Shown: in pieces, positions 50,264 to 62,240 of the stretch
How the letters are laid out: every line of letters begins with the position of its first letter
How positions within the stretch are numbered: position 1 is the first letter of the stretch
Assembly (NCBI GenBank): GCA_010279815.1
Contig: QEOQ01000658.1
Coordinates: forward strand, 594,273-658,272
Source: Brachionus plicatilis
Taxonomy: Eukaryota; Rotifera; Eurotatoria; Ploima; Brachionidae
Direction: 5' to 3'
Length of the DNA stretch: 64,000 nt
Translations under genes and position numbers: made by a program
Notes under the pieces: model-generated
What the model was told of the DNA's origin: nothing
The model's input: only the letters and a program-made list of their open reading frames with translations
Databases searched by the model: none

Positions 50264-51103
50264 AAATATAAAATAAAAATGAAATAAAATAAAATTAAAG
50301 GTAATAAAATGAGATAAAAAAAAGAATCAAAATAAAGTAATTGAGCCAAAAAAAAAAGCTAAAAAATAAAAAGGTAAAAAAAGCTTTTAAAAGTATTTGT
50401 TGAAAGTGATAAGCTTTTTTTATGTAAGTTTACGGAAAACTGCAAGGACACTTGTTATCTACTATATTGAAGAATTGAAAATTAATTCTCTTAAAACAAC
50501 CGATTTCTTAATTAAACAAAGTTACCGAACATTTTCACATCCTGCACTTAAAGAAGGCAATTTTTTTTACGTAAATTAATTAAGCTTATTTATTAGCTTA
50601 TTTATCCATTAGGAAATAATTATATAAATTATAATTTATTAATTTGTCAAATTTTTACTTAAATTTTTTCATTTTATTATTTTTATTCAAAATATTTAAA
50701 TTTTATAACAAAATATCATAGGCACGGTTAAAAAAATATATTGAAATATTTTATTTTAATTCAATTAACTAAACTCGCAGATAATTTTTTAAAAAAACTT
50801 CACTTTAAACAAAAAAAATTATGTTTTAAATTCATATAAAATTCTAGAAAATTTCACGTTCTTATCAATTTTAACGTTTATTTACGTTTGTCTCACGTTA
50901 GCCATTATCACCGGGTAACAATTTAAGTTTTTTTTTAAAATAATTTATGTTTTAATTCTTTTTGATTTTTTATAATTTATGTTTTTTTTTCTCTCATTAT
51001 ATAAGCTAAAATTAGTAAAATTGACTTAATGTTTTTTTCTCTTTCCTGTATTTTTATTCTCTCTTTTTATGTTTTTTTCAACCTCACCCATTTAAATGGC
51101 TAA

Positions 51104-51139
51104 TGCTAAAACGCGGACCGCGGTCGGATGGTTTTAGCA
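51104..51139. repeat. GC-rich nested hairpin
   Basis: The outer arms TGCTAAAAC (51104-51112) and GTTTTAGCA (51131-51139) enclose the palindrome GACCGCGGTC. It is an isolated GC-rich point in very AT-rich DNA. Confidence 0.6.
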
Positions 51140-51149
51140 ATTATCCAAA

Positions 51150-51510
51150 ATGTTTTCAAGAAAATGATAAGGCCTTGACCTTCCGACCACTAATTATATT
51201 AAAGAGAAAAGCCTAGACATTATTGCAGAAATCCACTCGTCCTCGAATTACTCGACAATTTGATACACACTCAATATGGAAAAACACCAATCGAGATGCT
51301 TTACATCATTAGATGAAAACAATTACTATACTTCTTCTTTTTAACTTTTTTTAACGCTATTTTTTCTCTTTAAAAGAAACATTTCATTTTATTTAATTAT
51401 TTAAACTAATTGACAAACTAAATTTTTATTTTTAACCGGAAGGCAAAAGAGCAAAGCTCAAGCCTTTTAAATCATTAAATAAACTAAACTAAACTAAACT
51501 AAATTATTGC
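51150..51510 (+). repeat. LINE 3' end with nested hairpin and (TAAAC)n tail
   Basis: A GC-richer stretch (51160-51300) resembling the last bases of a retrotransposon ORF and its 3' untranslated region is followed at 51436-51472 by a nested hairpin, AAGGCAAAAGAGC / GCTCAAGCCTT, and a tail of AAACTAAACTAAACTAAAC. This is the same layout (stem-loop then short tandem repeat) as the other tails, with a different sequence. Confidence 0.45.
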
Positions 51511-52094
51511 AGAAAAATAAATAGTCACCTAGCTCTTTTTTTTCAAAAGCTCATGGCTGAAAAACTAAGAATATCTTTTTTTTTGGGAGAATTCTTCAAT
51601 TTCAAAAAAATGATACTCATGACATACCGTTTTGAATTTTATTTTAATCATTTAAATAAAAATTAACGTAATAAAAATAGAGTTGTTTTTTACCTTTTTT
51701 TTTTAATTATTTAACGGCTTAAAAATTAAATAGTTATTAATAATAATAAATAATAATTTTCGATTGCTAAATTAAATAATTTAAAAATCGAAAAATAATA
51801 ACTCTTAGCAAGTTTGATTATTGCATTTTTTGAAAAATAACATTCAAGAGTGGAACAATAATCAAAATAAAGCAAATTAAATGAGTATATTTTTACGGAT
51901 GTAGTTATCTAGAAAAGTCTTCTATAAGTAAGTTCAAAATCTTAAACTCTTATTAATTTTCTGTGAATAATTTTTTATAAATTTATTTTTTGTAAAAATT
52001 ATGAAAATAATACATGCAAAACTCTTATTCTCAATTTATTTTGTAATTCGCAAAAAACTTAACTTTCTAGTTTGATATTATACAATTTTTCTTA

Positions 52095-52140
52095 TTTATT
52101 CTTTATTTTCTACGACATCATTGGCGCGAATATGAATAAA
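52095..52140 (+). repeat. hairpin-type tail, CATTGGCGCGAATATG + AATAAATAA
   Basis: ACGACATCATTGGCGCGAAT then ATGAATAAATAATTAAA. A copy of the 14310-14365 and 29008-29068 unit with the first hairpin arm eroded. Confidence 0.5.
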
Positions 52141-53345
52141 TAATTAAAATAACAAGTAAGTTTTGAAAAATGAAAAAAATCAAATTATAAAAACTAAGAT
52201 GATTTAACACTGAACCTTTAGATGAAGCAGATTAGACATTACCTTGACGAAGCATTTGTGATGTATTGCTAAAATAATTAGATAGGAGACCTAATAAACT
52301 ATAATTATATTTTAATTATTATTTTAAAGAAATTCGTATTTTCCTAAATCACGTAATTTTAGGGAAAATTAGAGGAACAAATATTTTTAACTTATTTACA
52401 CTTTTCTTAAAAAATAGCACTTTTTACTAAAAAATGATAGATAATTTAAGAAAAAATACCTAAATTTTGTAATAAAAATGTAAAGAATAAAATAAGAATA
52501 AAAAGTAATGTTTATTACAAAATTCTAAACTTCAACAATTTTTATTGTAAAAAAAAAAAATTTACATCAATATTCATTTTAAAAAGTTATTAATGTTTTA
52601 TTTGAACAAAATTTCTTTCATTTGAAATTTTGATCCTTATCCACTTTGGAAAATAATAACCTAGTAGGAAATTTTGACCGAGAACTCTAGAAATAAATTT
52701 ATATTTTTCATGTAAGAATGTAGAGAATTTAATTTTCTACAAGACGGTATGCTATATGTATCAATTCTTTAAAATTGAAGAATTTTACCATAAATAAGTA
52801 CTAGTTTATTTTTTATTCAATAAACTATGAAGTGTTTCACGATAAAAAAGGTAATCTAAAAATCTAAAAAGGCCCTAGCAATATTTAAATAATTTATTAT
52901 CTACTGGAAAAGCTTAAAAAAAAACTTTAAAAAAAAACACCTGGTTTAAATAAATGACGGCAGTTTTTTTTTACATGAAAAAGAATGTTTTATAAAAATC
53001 AAAAATAAAAGGATCCCATTTGAAATACAGAATTAAATGATAGGATTAAGAATAAAAATTTAAAAAATCAATCAGAAATTTCCATTTAAAAACTTTTAGT
53101 ACATGAGATTTTAAAATATTAGAGTATTTTGATTATTTTTTTCTCTAATAATTTTTATAATCAATTTTGGAAATAACTTCTTATTTAAAAAAAATTTAAA
53201 ATCTAAAGATTTTTACTTTAAAACAATAAAAACTAAATATTCTATTTTTGATGTAATCTTTTTCATTTAAATGTAATAAAATTGCAAAATTAACTCCCAT
53301 TTATTTTTATTCATATGTTTTATGTACCAATTGGTGTATTTTTTC

Positions 53346-53930
53346 CAGAGTTGTTTAAAAGTCACAAGTCTCAAGTCAAGTTCAAGTACGGACTTTAAAA
53401 TTTTGAATACTGAAGAAGAAATTTATGCTAAAATTGCAACAAAATTCTGAAATATGGCAAATTTATTGCATTAGACAACCCAAGAGTATATTAATTTTTT
53501 GATATGAAGCCTGATCTAGCAAATTTAAAAAAAAAAAATTCTGGACTTGGATTTTTAAAAAGAAAAAAAGTCCAAGTCCAGAATTTTTTAAATAAAAAAT
53601 ATTATATTTTACTGCTGTATTTTCTTGAGAATCTGTATTGTTTACAACAGTCTGTGGCTGAGGCCGAGTATTTTGAACTAAAGCCTGGGGTCGGGGCTGA
53701 GATTGAAGTTGGCTATTTAAATCATTTAAAACATAACGCCCTGATAACTGGAGTCGTTGAGTCTGAGCTTGAGAAGTTGTTACAGGAGTTACATCATTTA
53801 GATTACGATTTGACAACATATGTGTAAAAAAAAGGGGTCGTAAGAGACTTCCTAGAGATGAAAATGGAAAAATTATCCGACCAAGCAAATAAAATTTCAA
53901 TTAAATACATATATTTATTAAATTTAGTTC
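53346..53930. mobile_element. hAT-like element or fragment with Q/T/N-rich ORF
   Basis: The left end CAGAGTTGTTTAAAAGTC followed by AGTCTCAAGTCAAGTTCAAG matches the termini of the hAT-type MITE at 13204-13540. It is preceded by ATTTTTTC (53338-53345); the same eight bases follow ...AGTTCTG at about 53931, so they could be an 8-bp duplication, although such T-rich words recur by chance. A minus-strand ORF (53900-53463) is rich in Gln, Thr and Asn (SQAQTQRLQLSGRYVLNDLN). The plus strand ends with an AT-hook-like KKRGRKRLPRDENGK before TAA (53829-53892). Which strand coded is unresolved. Part of it (53390-53560) recurs inverted at 63640-63815. Confidence 0.45.
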
Positions 53931-54122
53931 TGATTTTTTTCATTTTTTTACACATAGAATAAACTCAAAAATTGGAAGAATCCTTAATTCATTTTGACTT
54001 ATAAACAAATTCGAATTTAATTCTACATTTTTTCAATTTTTTTTTTTTTAATTCTGGAATAAACGCCAGAAATTTATTAGAACATTAGTTAAATTTAGCT
54101 TTTATTAATAGAACATTTCTTA

Positions 54123-54214
54123 ATTTTAACCGGAATTCTCAAAAAATTCAAAAAAATTACTTTAACATGGTTTCGATGGGAACTATTCCATATAGAATTC
54201 CGGTTAAATTTCAG
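54123..54214. repeat. inverted repeat TTAACCGGAATTCT
   Basis: ATTTTAACCGGAATTCTC (about 54124-54141) and AGAATTCCGGTTAAATTT (about 54197-54214) are reverse complements over 14-17 bases with about 55 bases between. It may be a micro-MITE or the ends of a decayed element. Confidence 0.5.
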
Positions 54215-54534
54215 ATTTATTCCTAGTATGCTGGGCAAAGGTTTACGGTATAATATTTTGTTAACAAAAAGTATTAGAATATTAGAATATTAGTACTTTT
54301 TTAATAAAAATAATTTTTCTGATGTAAAAAAAGACAAAAAATAAAGCATCAATACTATTTAAATAGATTATAGATTTGATTTACTAAAAAAAGAAAAAAA
54401 AATTTTATTTAAGGAAAAAAAGTGCTACAAAGAATGCTGCAATGTGTTGCAGTATTTTATCTAAAATTTTTTATTAACTTTAAATTTAATTTATCAAAAA
54501 ATGAAGAATTTTTGTTCAATTAGTATTTGAAATT

Positions 54535-54700
54535 CACAACACCAACCAGTCCTCCTTTTTTATGATGAAAGGGGTTTAAACATTCGTCCCATATTGCAGA
54601 GATATTTTGAAGATTTTTTCACTCTCAGCGGGATTTGAATCTTCGATTTTTTGCTTGCATGACTAACACGCAGACCATTCGCCTAAACGGCTTAGACTGC
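54535..54700 (-). repeat. tRNA-derived SINE-like sequence
   Basis: On the minus strand, GTCTAAGCCGTTTAGGCGAA then TGGTCTGCGTGTTAGTCATG resembles a tRNA A-box and anticodon arm, and GAAGATTCAAATCCCGCTGA resembles a B-box (GGTTCGAATCC-like). It is followed by a non-tRNA body to about 54535. It does not fold as an intact tRNA (the anticodon loop is too short), so it is read as a tRNA-derived SINE or tRNA relic. Confidence 0.5.
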
Positions 54701-56660
54701 CAGAAGAGAAATAAAATAAATCCTCAATTACAAACTTATTTCATTGTAAACGAGACATTTGGTAAGTTTTTTTTTTTCGAGATCTTTTTTGTATCCAAAT
54801 TAAATTTTGTAACAGTGTTTTCAGACTTCTTTCCATAATTTAAAAATTGTTCATTAATAAGAAATTGAAAAAACAAAAAAAACACATGACACATAATAAT
54901 GAGGCTGAAAAGAAAGCGCTTGGTGGTTTTCCCCTCAAATTATTTTTTAAAATAAATAAATAAATTAAAGAGAGTTAAAGGGACATTTTTTCAACAGTGA
55001 TGGCGTTTCTTACTCTATCAAAATGCGTCTAGAAAACTTCAGATTTAAAGATTATAGTTTATTTTTAAATGAATTAATTAGAACTAAATGAATTTCATAG
55101 CTTAAAGTTCAGAAAATTCAATACTTGTTATTTTCCTCTTCATTTTACTACAATTGTAATACTTTTTAAAATTTTTATGACCTTTTTTCAAGATTTTATT
55201 TTTTCTTCTCCTGATGGAGGTTAATTAAATTCAAAATCTAAAAATTGTGACAAAAACCCAGAACAAATGTTTTATACAATTTTTAGAAACAAATCTCTGA
55301 AAATTAACTCAATTGCCACCTGAATGATACATCAATCATCAGAAATAAATATTGATAGGTTATTTAGAAAATGAAATGACGTGAAATTTCATACAAAGTT
55401 TTTTATACAAAAATAAAATAATTTTATAACTTTTCTAAATGTCAAAAACATGTTCTTCAAATGAAACAAATTTTTTATGAAATTTCGCAATGCATTTTTT
55501 TTCTATATTTACACATTTTATTGTTTAAAATAAATTAATTTTTATGGTAAGAAAAGTTTTAAATTTTTCTATAAAAATCATTTATATTCTTGAAAAAATT
55601 AATTTGTCAAAAGACGCCTTCAAAATAATTCTCGTAAATAACCTTGATAATTTAGATTGATTTTCAAGTTTTTTTTGTTAAACATTCTTTTTTGAAATTT
55701 TAGTACCAAAAGGAAAAATGTTATCACTTTTTTTCTAATTTATAAAGTTTTTTTATAAACTTTAAATAAATTGTTTTTTTGGCTACCGTCTCTCAAAGAT
55801 TAGTTGTCTTCATTCATTTTTAATCTTTATAATAAATATTTTTATGACTTTTTTTCCAAGCTACAAAACGGTGTATTCATTTGTTTTAAAAAAAAGTTTC
55901 GATAATTAAAATTGACCATGGACGAAAAAAATTTTGAGTTTTTCACTATTTTTGTATCTCGTCCTCGGTTAACCCTGTAATCCCAATTTTTTTGCAGACT
56001 CAGAAGCCAGACAAAGATTTAAACACATTTTTTAGCTCACTTTTTTCAATTTTTGATATTCAAAGTCAACAACTTTATACCAAAAAGTGTCAATGTTTGT
56101 AAAAAAAAATTTAATTTTTTTTTTTTTCACTTGTTTTTATTAAAAAGTAAAGTCATGTTTAAGAAGTCACATATTATTTTTTATGTTTTTTAGAATATGA
56201 AACCAAAAGGTTAGACTGAAAATATATGTTGAATTATTTTTAAGGATATTTTTCTTAAGATGAAAAATATTATTAATTAAAAAAAGTTTTGTTAGATTTT
56301 TTGATTTTCAGATCAAAGAAAATCTGTTTTTTATTGCTACTTTTATTTGTTCATTGCATATAATTCTTTTTATTTATTATTAATTCAGAATGACAATTTA
56401 TTATTTTTTCAGCATATATTTCAGAATAAAATAATACAAGTGGATTTTTTTAAAATTTAATATTTTTAATTTTTTTTTAAATTCAAAATTATCTATTTTG
56501 AAAAATGCCATTTATTAGATTCAAATATACCTTTAATGTATTTTAATGTAGCTTTTTTTTTCCAACTAAAATTGCATTAAAATTGAAGCAATTTTTTCAA
56601 ATTTTTTTCTCTTTAATTTAATAGATAATTATTCATGCACAGTGTTTATATAAAAGGTGT
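54701..56660. other. gene-poor AT-rich region
   Basis: Two kilobases of low-complexity AT-rich DNA. I see no gene, no repeat with a clear partner, and no RNA gene. Confidence 0.5.
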
Positions 56661-56663
56661 AGA

Positions 56664-57997
56664 ATGTACTAAATTACGTAATTTTACATTATTTTTAGTA
56701 AGCTTACATATTCTTAGGTGAATATTAGGGCAAGTTAAAGTTTATGATCAATTGCTGATGCTCAAAAATGATCAAATAAAACTAAAACTAAAAAATAAAT
56801 TTTAATTTTTCAATAGAATTAGTGCAGAGATAAATTTTTGGCTTTAAAAAACTTTGTTAAATTTTAAAGTAAAATCTGCAAAAGTCTGCAAAAAATTATC
56901 CACTTAAAATATCATCATTTCGATGGTGTCCATTCAGCAAATGTATCTAAACATTATTTCTATTAAGAAATAAAAATTTTTTTAATAGTTTTTGTCTGAT
57001 TTGACCATTAAGAGCATAAAAAATTGACCATTCACTTCAAATTGCCAATATTAGTTGATGAAAAATTAAAGTTCACGAAATTCAAAACTTTAGTGCTATC
57101 TGAATTTCACATTTTTGACTCAAAATTCGTAATCTACGCCCTCGAAAACCACAAATGTTAAAAAACAAAAAAAAAATTTTTTAGACCCAGAGTTCCAAAA
57201 ATAGCAAACCCTTTAAAAAGTTGTTGTTCTTTAAGACTCAAAATCTCAAAGATAAAACTTAAATATACTAAAAAAGTATATATATTCTGAAAGATAATAA
57301 TTCTCTACATGCTAATGTAATTTAGAAAAAAAAACAAGTGTGTGGCGGTTTTTGTTGGCTAAAAAAAGGAAAAAAATGTGTTTTTTCTGGTTTAAATCGT
57401 ATCTCCTCTGAGGGATCAATTATGACCCAGTTTTTTTTTTTTTTTTTAATCCAGACAAAATTCTGAACAAATCTTTGGTTTTACTTTTTTATTTTATTGC
57501 TTTATTTTCATTAAACCGTAATGAATATTTAAATAATTTTAAATACTTTCTTTTTTAACCTTTTATTATTTTTGATCTTTATTTATCTGTGAAATCTCTT
57601 TGCCAAAAAACTAAAATAAAAGATAAATTTAATTTAGATGATCACATTTTTAAATTTATATGTTTATTTTCTACTAATTTAATGTTATTAATCAATATTT
57701 ATTTAATATTTAAATATTTATTTATTTAAAGGAAATGGATATTGAAGTACAAAACGGAGATGGTTGGTCAAATAATTTGAAACTGATCTTTCCTTAATCA
57801 CAGAGCGTTCGGTTTATAAAAAAAGTCATACCATTTTATAATATTTATTAATTATAAAAATTAAGTAGTTTACAAAATGTTTCACGAAGAACGAGTTAGC
57901 CTAAAATTACATATCCTTATCGACTAATAATCACGTAATATTACGTAAGCTTACTAAAAATAATGTAAAATTAGGTAATTTAGTCCATTGTGTACTT
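56664..57997. mobile_element. 1.3-kb inverted-repeat element
   Basis: Left GTACTAAATTACGTAATTTT then ACATTATTTTTAGTAAGCTTAC (56672-56713); the right end (57945-57997) is its reverse complement with few differences. The interior includes repeat copy 57115-57300 and an exon-like scrap at 57733-57797 (after AAAG, EMDIEVQNGDGWSNNLKLI then stop). No transposase was recognised. Confidence 0.55.
57115..57300 (-). repeat. dispersed repeat, copy 2 (inverted relative to 20498-20690)
   Basis: Read on the minus strand, it has CTTTCAGAATATA, GTTTTATCTTTGAG, ACAACTTTTTAAAGGGTT and GGGCGTAGATTACGAATTT in the same order as copy 1. Non-coding. Confidence 0.6.
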
Positions 57998-59240
57998 CGA
58001 TCAAACAAAGTGTTAAAAAGCTTTTTTTCACCAATTATTTTGTTTATTTTTTTATCTCCAGTAAAATGCTTAATCGAGAATACTCGAGAAAAATAGCTTT
58101 AAATTTTTAATTAAAGATCACTTTTTTGTCAAATTTGTTTTTAAGAATCATGCAAATGGAATAACTTTATTTTTTATATTTTTTTAAGTATTATTTAAGT
58201 AAAGTATTGGACTTGAAATAATTACTGATTTTTATACGAGTTTAGGATGAGTCCAAATTTTGATGTAATTTAAAAAGATAAAGCATCATAATTTTTGAAT
58301 TAAATATTAGAATTATTTATATTACAAAGGTGTAGCTAGGCCCCGGTTATTAGTCCTTTGATATTCATGGGTGTCATGAATCTAGTTGCTAGTTTGTTAG
58401 TCAAACTCAACTGATTGATTGCTGGCGCCAAGTTAAGAAATATATAAATAAAGTTTAATTTAAATAAATTGTGGTGATTTGTGTTCTGAATAGAAATTTT
58501 TATATCTCAATTACTACCATTAATACTACCGTAATTTCACACTATTCCCACTAATATGCCAAAGAGATCCAGTCAATCTACTCGGCAACAGAAGTTGTAC
58601 CAACAAATTTTCCATCATAATTGCAGCCTTGAAATAACATTTATAAAATTCATAATTTTTTTTAATCCTTGTTCAATTATTTCTTTTGTAAATTTGTTTA
58701 GCAAATTACCAAATAGGTTAAGGCTTTTTTTCCAACATTTTAGTTACAACAGAACTGTTATCAACGGAGCTATTATCATTCATTTTAAAATCTTTCTAAA
58801 TAATAATAAAATTAATTTTTTTTTCAAAATAATAGAATAAATGAATTTAAAGAACGTGAATTAGAAATAAAACATTGAATATATATCTACATTTTTATTT
58901 GTGTAAATCATATTTTATAATTCATAAGAAGAGTTAAAAAAATTTTTTAAAAATTTTTTAAAAATTATGTAAAAATAAAATTAATATCTTACAACTCTTT
59001 TAATCCTTAAAATATCTTTAAAAAAAATTTGAGAAAAACTTTTAGATTAAATTTTTTTAAATTATTATTTTAATCGTCAATCATAACAGTCTGCAGTGTA
59101 AAACATACTAGTCGGAATTTTTTAAATCTTATCGACAATGCAAAATCGAAAACTTACTAAAAAATATTTGCATAAAAGGTTACTTCGAGAACAAATTTAA
59201 AATAAATTTGAATGAAAATTTTTATTCAGAGATTTTAAAT
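57998..59240. other. intergenic, with a possible LTR/gag-start relic at 58325-58650
   Basis: Mostly AT-rich. The stretch 58325-58610 is GC-richer: TAGCTAGGCCCCGGTTATTA, TGCTGGCGCCAAGTTAAG, an AATAAA at about 58447, then at 58557 ATGCCAAAGAGATCCAGTC opening a frame rich in Ser/Gln (SSQSTRQQKLYQQ). This could be an LTR followed by a gag start, but no second LTR is visible, so it is only a suggestion. Confidence 0.3.
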
Positions 59241-59249
59241 AAACAAATT

Positions 59250-59512
59250 TAGAATCCAGCGAATGATGATGATCCGCAGCTTGGAGCTTGCAATTGAGGA
59301 GTTGGCAATGACAATGGAGCAGAGAATTCCCAACCAGTGGTCAATGGAGCAGCTGGTAATTGAGCTGGCAATTGTGGGGTTGGCAATGACAATGGAGCAG
59401 AGAATTCCCAACCAGAGGTCAATGGCAATGATGGAGCAGCCAATGGAGCGGAGAATTCCAATGGGGTTGACAAGTTTAATCCACAAGACATTTTTCAAAA
59501 TTTAATTTTTTA
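59250..59512. repeat. GC-richer coding-like tandem repeat
   Basis: Two diverged copies of a roughly 78-bp unit containing TTGGCAATGACAATGGAGCA and GAGAATTCCCAACCAG (59299 and 59377), then a shorter third piece. The plus strand reads GNDNGAENSQP repeated, ending DKFNPQDIFQNLIF, but with two in-frame TGA/TAA-type stops earlier. The minus strand has an open 80-residue frame (59491-59249) repeating GWEFSAPLSLPTPQL. Which strand is genuine cannot be told by eye; a low-complexity gene relic is likely. Confidence 0.4.
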
Positions 59513-59515
59513 ATA

Positions 59516-60214
59516 GAATACTTATTTATTTGTTTAAGTGATTTTTCAATATTTGATAAATGCCTTTTATATCCATTCTTTGCTATTGTCATGGTTTGAT
59601 AAAATTTTAAACATCATGGTTGTTTAGTTTCTCTTTATTCATTTCTTTTGTTTATTTGAAATCAATATATTCAATCGATGCTATATCGATTTGATATTTT
59701 TATGTTTCTTTGCTTTGTTTTTCTAAATGTCTTTAGAATGCTTTTTTGTTTTACATTGTTTTATCATATCCACACACACACCATCGTTTCTTGTTTTATC
59801 TTATACACCTATATGATGATTTTACAATGGTTGCTGAGTTTTTATTTTCTTTGTTTTCTAAATCTTCAAATGAATTCTGTTGTCTCTCTTTTCTTTCAAA
59901 TAATTTTGATTAAACTTTATTTTTTCAAATAATAATTGCTGCAAATCTTTATGCCACAGCTTTTATTTTATTTTAAAAATTTTAACTTTTTTCATCAGAA
60001 AGTAAACCTTAAATTCATATTTGGTCACTAACTAAATACAAAAAAAGAATATATTTAAGTAAATTAATCTCAAAAAAGACCATTTAAAGAAATTCAATTT
60101 GAAATAGTTATACGTTTGCGGCTGTGAAATAGATGCAATCAAGGAATTTGAGAAAGTTGTCATAACTGTTCTTTTTTTTAATTAATTAATAAAACCTCCC
60201 CTCAAATCCGGAGA
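59516..60214. other. T-rich non-coding stretch
   Basis: Strongly T-rich on the plus strand, with a short CACACACACA run at 59771-59780. The open frame at 59678-59932 is F/L/Y low-complexity and not believed. Confidence 0.45.
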
Positions 60215-61425
60215 TTACAAAAAATTTTTTTGACGACTCAATTGCCTTAGAAACTAACGAAAAACAACCATATGAGTTAAAGAAGGTGGTCCTCTAAAGA
60301 TACAAAGCCTTAACACAGGATTAGTCCGTTATACTTATGTTATATTCCTCCTAATCAAAGAACTTAATAAGCAAAAAAAAATATCGAATTAGAAATGAAA
60401 TAAAATTTAATGCATACAAAACGCAACTCATAATATTCGGGAAAGAAATATAAATGTTAGAAAGAAAACCGAAGATAAACAATGGATGGATAAACGTTGT
60501 TGAAAATATGAAATACCCATGCGTGTTTCTAAAAAGGAAATACTATAACAAAGACCAAATTGAAATTATTTAAAGTATTAAATCAACCTTTTAAGCGATG
60601 GCATCATTTAAACATCTCCATACTGAAAATCAACAACTAAATGTCAAGATAAAAATCCGATAAATAATACAACAACAAAGAACACAATTATCAAAAGAAT
60701 GTTGAACTTAAATAGAAACTCGCACTTTATAAATCTACTTTTAGCTCTTGGTCTTGAAAGAATGGTACAAAAACTGATGAAAGAATAACAAGGATTTTTA
60801 AAAAAGACCTGTTAATAATTAGCTGACAAAACAAATACTTGAAATATTAGAAGAATGCGAAAGTGAGACTAAAAAATTTAGCAATAAATCAAGCCTAAAG
60901 AAAATAGCTGAGCATTTAAAATGTGATGAACTGGATTATAATATCTTAATTCCCCTTAAAATGAAAGAACTCTCCAAACAAATAAATAGTGGTATATCTT
61001 TATGTTTATGCTGGTAGAACTAACCAAACAATACAAAGAGAAACTTGGAAAAAAAAGAATAGGAAAAAAATTATAACGAGAAAGAACGCCCATTGTTGAA
61101 AGATTTGGGATCTACTTTGGTTTGACTTCTTTGCCTATTTTTTCCTAGTTCGACTAGATCGTGACCTTAGTACTTGAGTGGTATGGTCGTGGAATATAGA
61201 AGCGTCTTATCTGAAAAAAGAAATTTTGTGAATTAAAAACTTGAATAATAATCTAAAAATTAAAGAAAGAAAAAATTTATGAGAATTTAAAATTCTCTAT
61301 CGAATATTACTGTTCTTTAGTCTTACATTTTTTTTTGTACTGATTGTTTCATTTTTTTATCTTATATATTTTTTTTTTACATCACCTACAATAAATGATT
61401 GAATAAATAAATAAATTAATAAAAA
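60215..61425 (+). pseudogene. LINE (non-LTR retrotransposon) ORF2 3' half with tail
   Basis: A decayed plus-strand reverse transcriptase. It starts at the catalytic box, read as FFDDSIALETNEKQ (about 60226). Later come FNAYKTQLIIFGKE (60406 on), the block that follows the Y/FxDD motif in LINE RTs, and a degraded MKYPCVFLK where YLG is usual. Next comes a C-terminal region with ILEECESETKKFSNKSSLKK and HLKCDELDYNILIPLK. There are many stops and frameshifts. The 3' end is ACATCACCTACAATAAATGA followed by TTGAATAAATAAATAAAT (about 61379-61425), a microsatellite-like tail. The clade (CR1/L2-like or other) is uncertain. Confidence 0.7.
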
Positions 61426-61479
61426 AGAAATTCTATTTGAAAAAGCAAAAAGTTAAAAAAAAAATCATTTTTTCGTCGA

Positions 61480-62240
61480 TTTAAGATAAAAATTGGGGGC
61501 TTTACCAATTTATTTGGCAGCAAGTTCCAGATGCTATAGGTTTTGTTAAGAGAAAATTTATTTCTATTTTGGAGCTTCAAAATTTCTTTTTGTTATTTGA
61601 AGCAATGACTTTTTCCTTGTTTTTTGTTACATCAAAATTGTGCTTTTTTCAGCCAATTAAATTCCATTGATGAACTTGTTTAATTGAATTAGGTCCCCTC
61701 TTGTTCATCATGCACCAGATTTGAAATATTCAGAGCTTTCTGTTTAATCTGCTTTCATACGGTTTGCTTCCAATTAGAGAAAAAAAATTCGTAGCTCTGT
61801 CTACCGGAACAATTTTTTATAATGATGCGATCTAACATTTAAGTTGCTTTGTTTGTAGACTCTATTTATTTTCCCATTTCAGATTTGTATTGAAAACAAC
61901 TCCAAGATCTCTTACAGATTCTGAAGTTGATAAATTCTTACCATTAACAAAATAAGGAAAATATCTGTTTTTCTATTTTTTAAATCTAAATCTGATTTTA
62001 GTATCGCCAACCTTTTTCTGAACATTTTTGAAAAGGAACAGCTGAATATAAATTATTTATTTTAAGACAAACAAGTTCCCTTTTTGGAGGTTTTATTAAT
62101 CCTTGAATTAAGTGAAACATCTTTTCATCTTCTGCTTTGAATGAAATTTTATCAGGAAGAGTTATAAATCTACTTATATTGTTTTCAATCGATAGACCCT
62201 GCCTATTTCTTAAGTATATTAATTAAGATCGAATTTTTTG
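61480..62240 (-). pseudogene. second LINE remnant, C-terminal part of ORF2, opposite strand
   Basis: Degraded minus-strand reading with pieces typical of the region after the RT core: KISFKAEDEKMFHLIQGLIK, a degraded RDLG-like SVRDLGVVFNTNLKWE region (about 61930-61870), IKQKALNISNLVHDEQEG, and NKTYSIWNLLPNKLV near 61510, the 'NLWNSLP' C-terminal motif of CR1/jockey-like LINEs. It lies tail-to-tail with the plus-strand LINE. Confidence 0.6.

Larger units (their letters stand above)
49886..53345. other. gene-poor AT-rich region with LINE 3' remnants
   Basis: No supportable gene. It contains a LINE tail on the minus strand (50215-50263), a GC-rich hairpin (51104-51139), a LINE 3' end (51150-51510) and another tail (52095-52140), each listed separately. 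The short open frame at 50397-50579 is not believed. Confidence 0.5.

Noticed and set aside
54590..54700. Functional tRNA gene
   Set aside because: A- and B-box-like sequences are present, but the anticodon arm gives only a five-base loop and the acceptor arm does not pair; better read as a tRNA-derived repeat.
59678..59932. 84-residue plus-strand open frame
   Set aside because: T-rich low-complexity (F, L, C, Y) without family resemblance.
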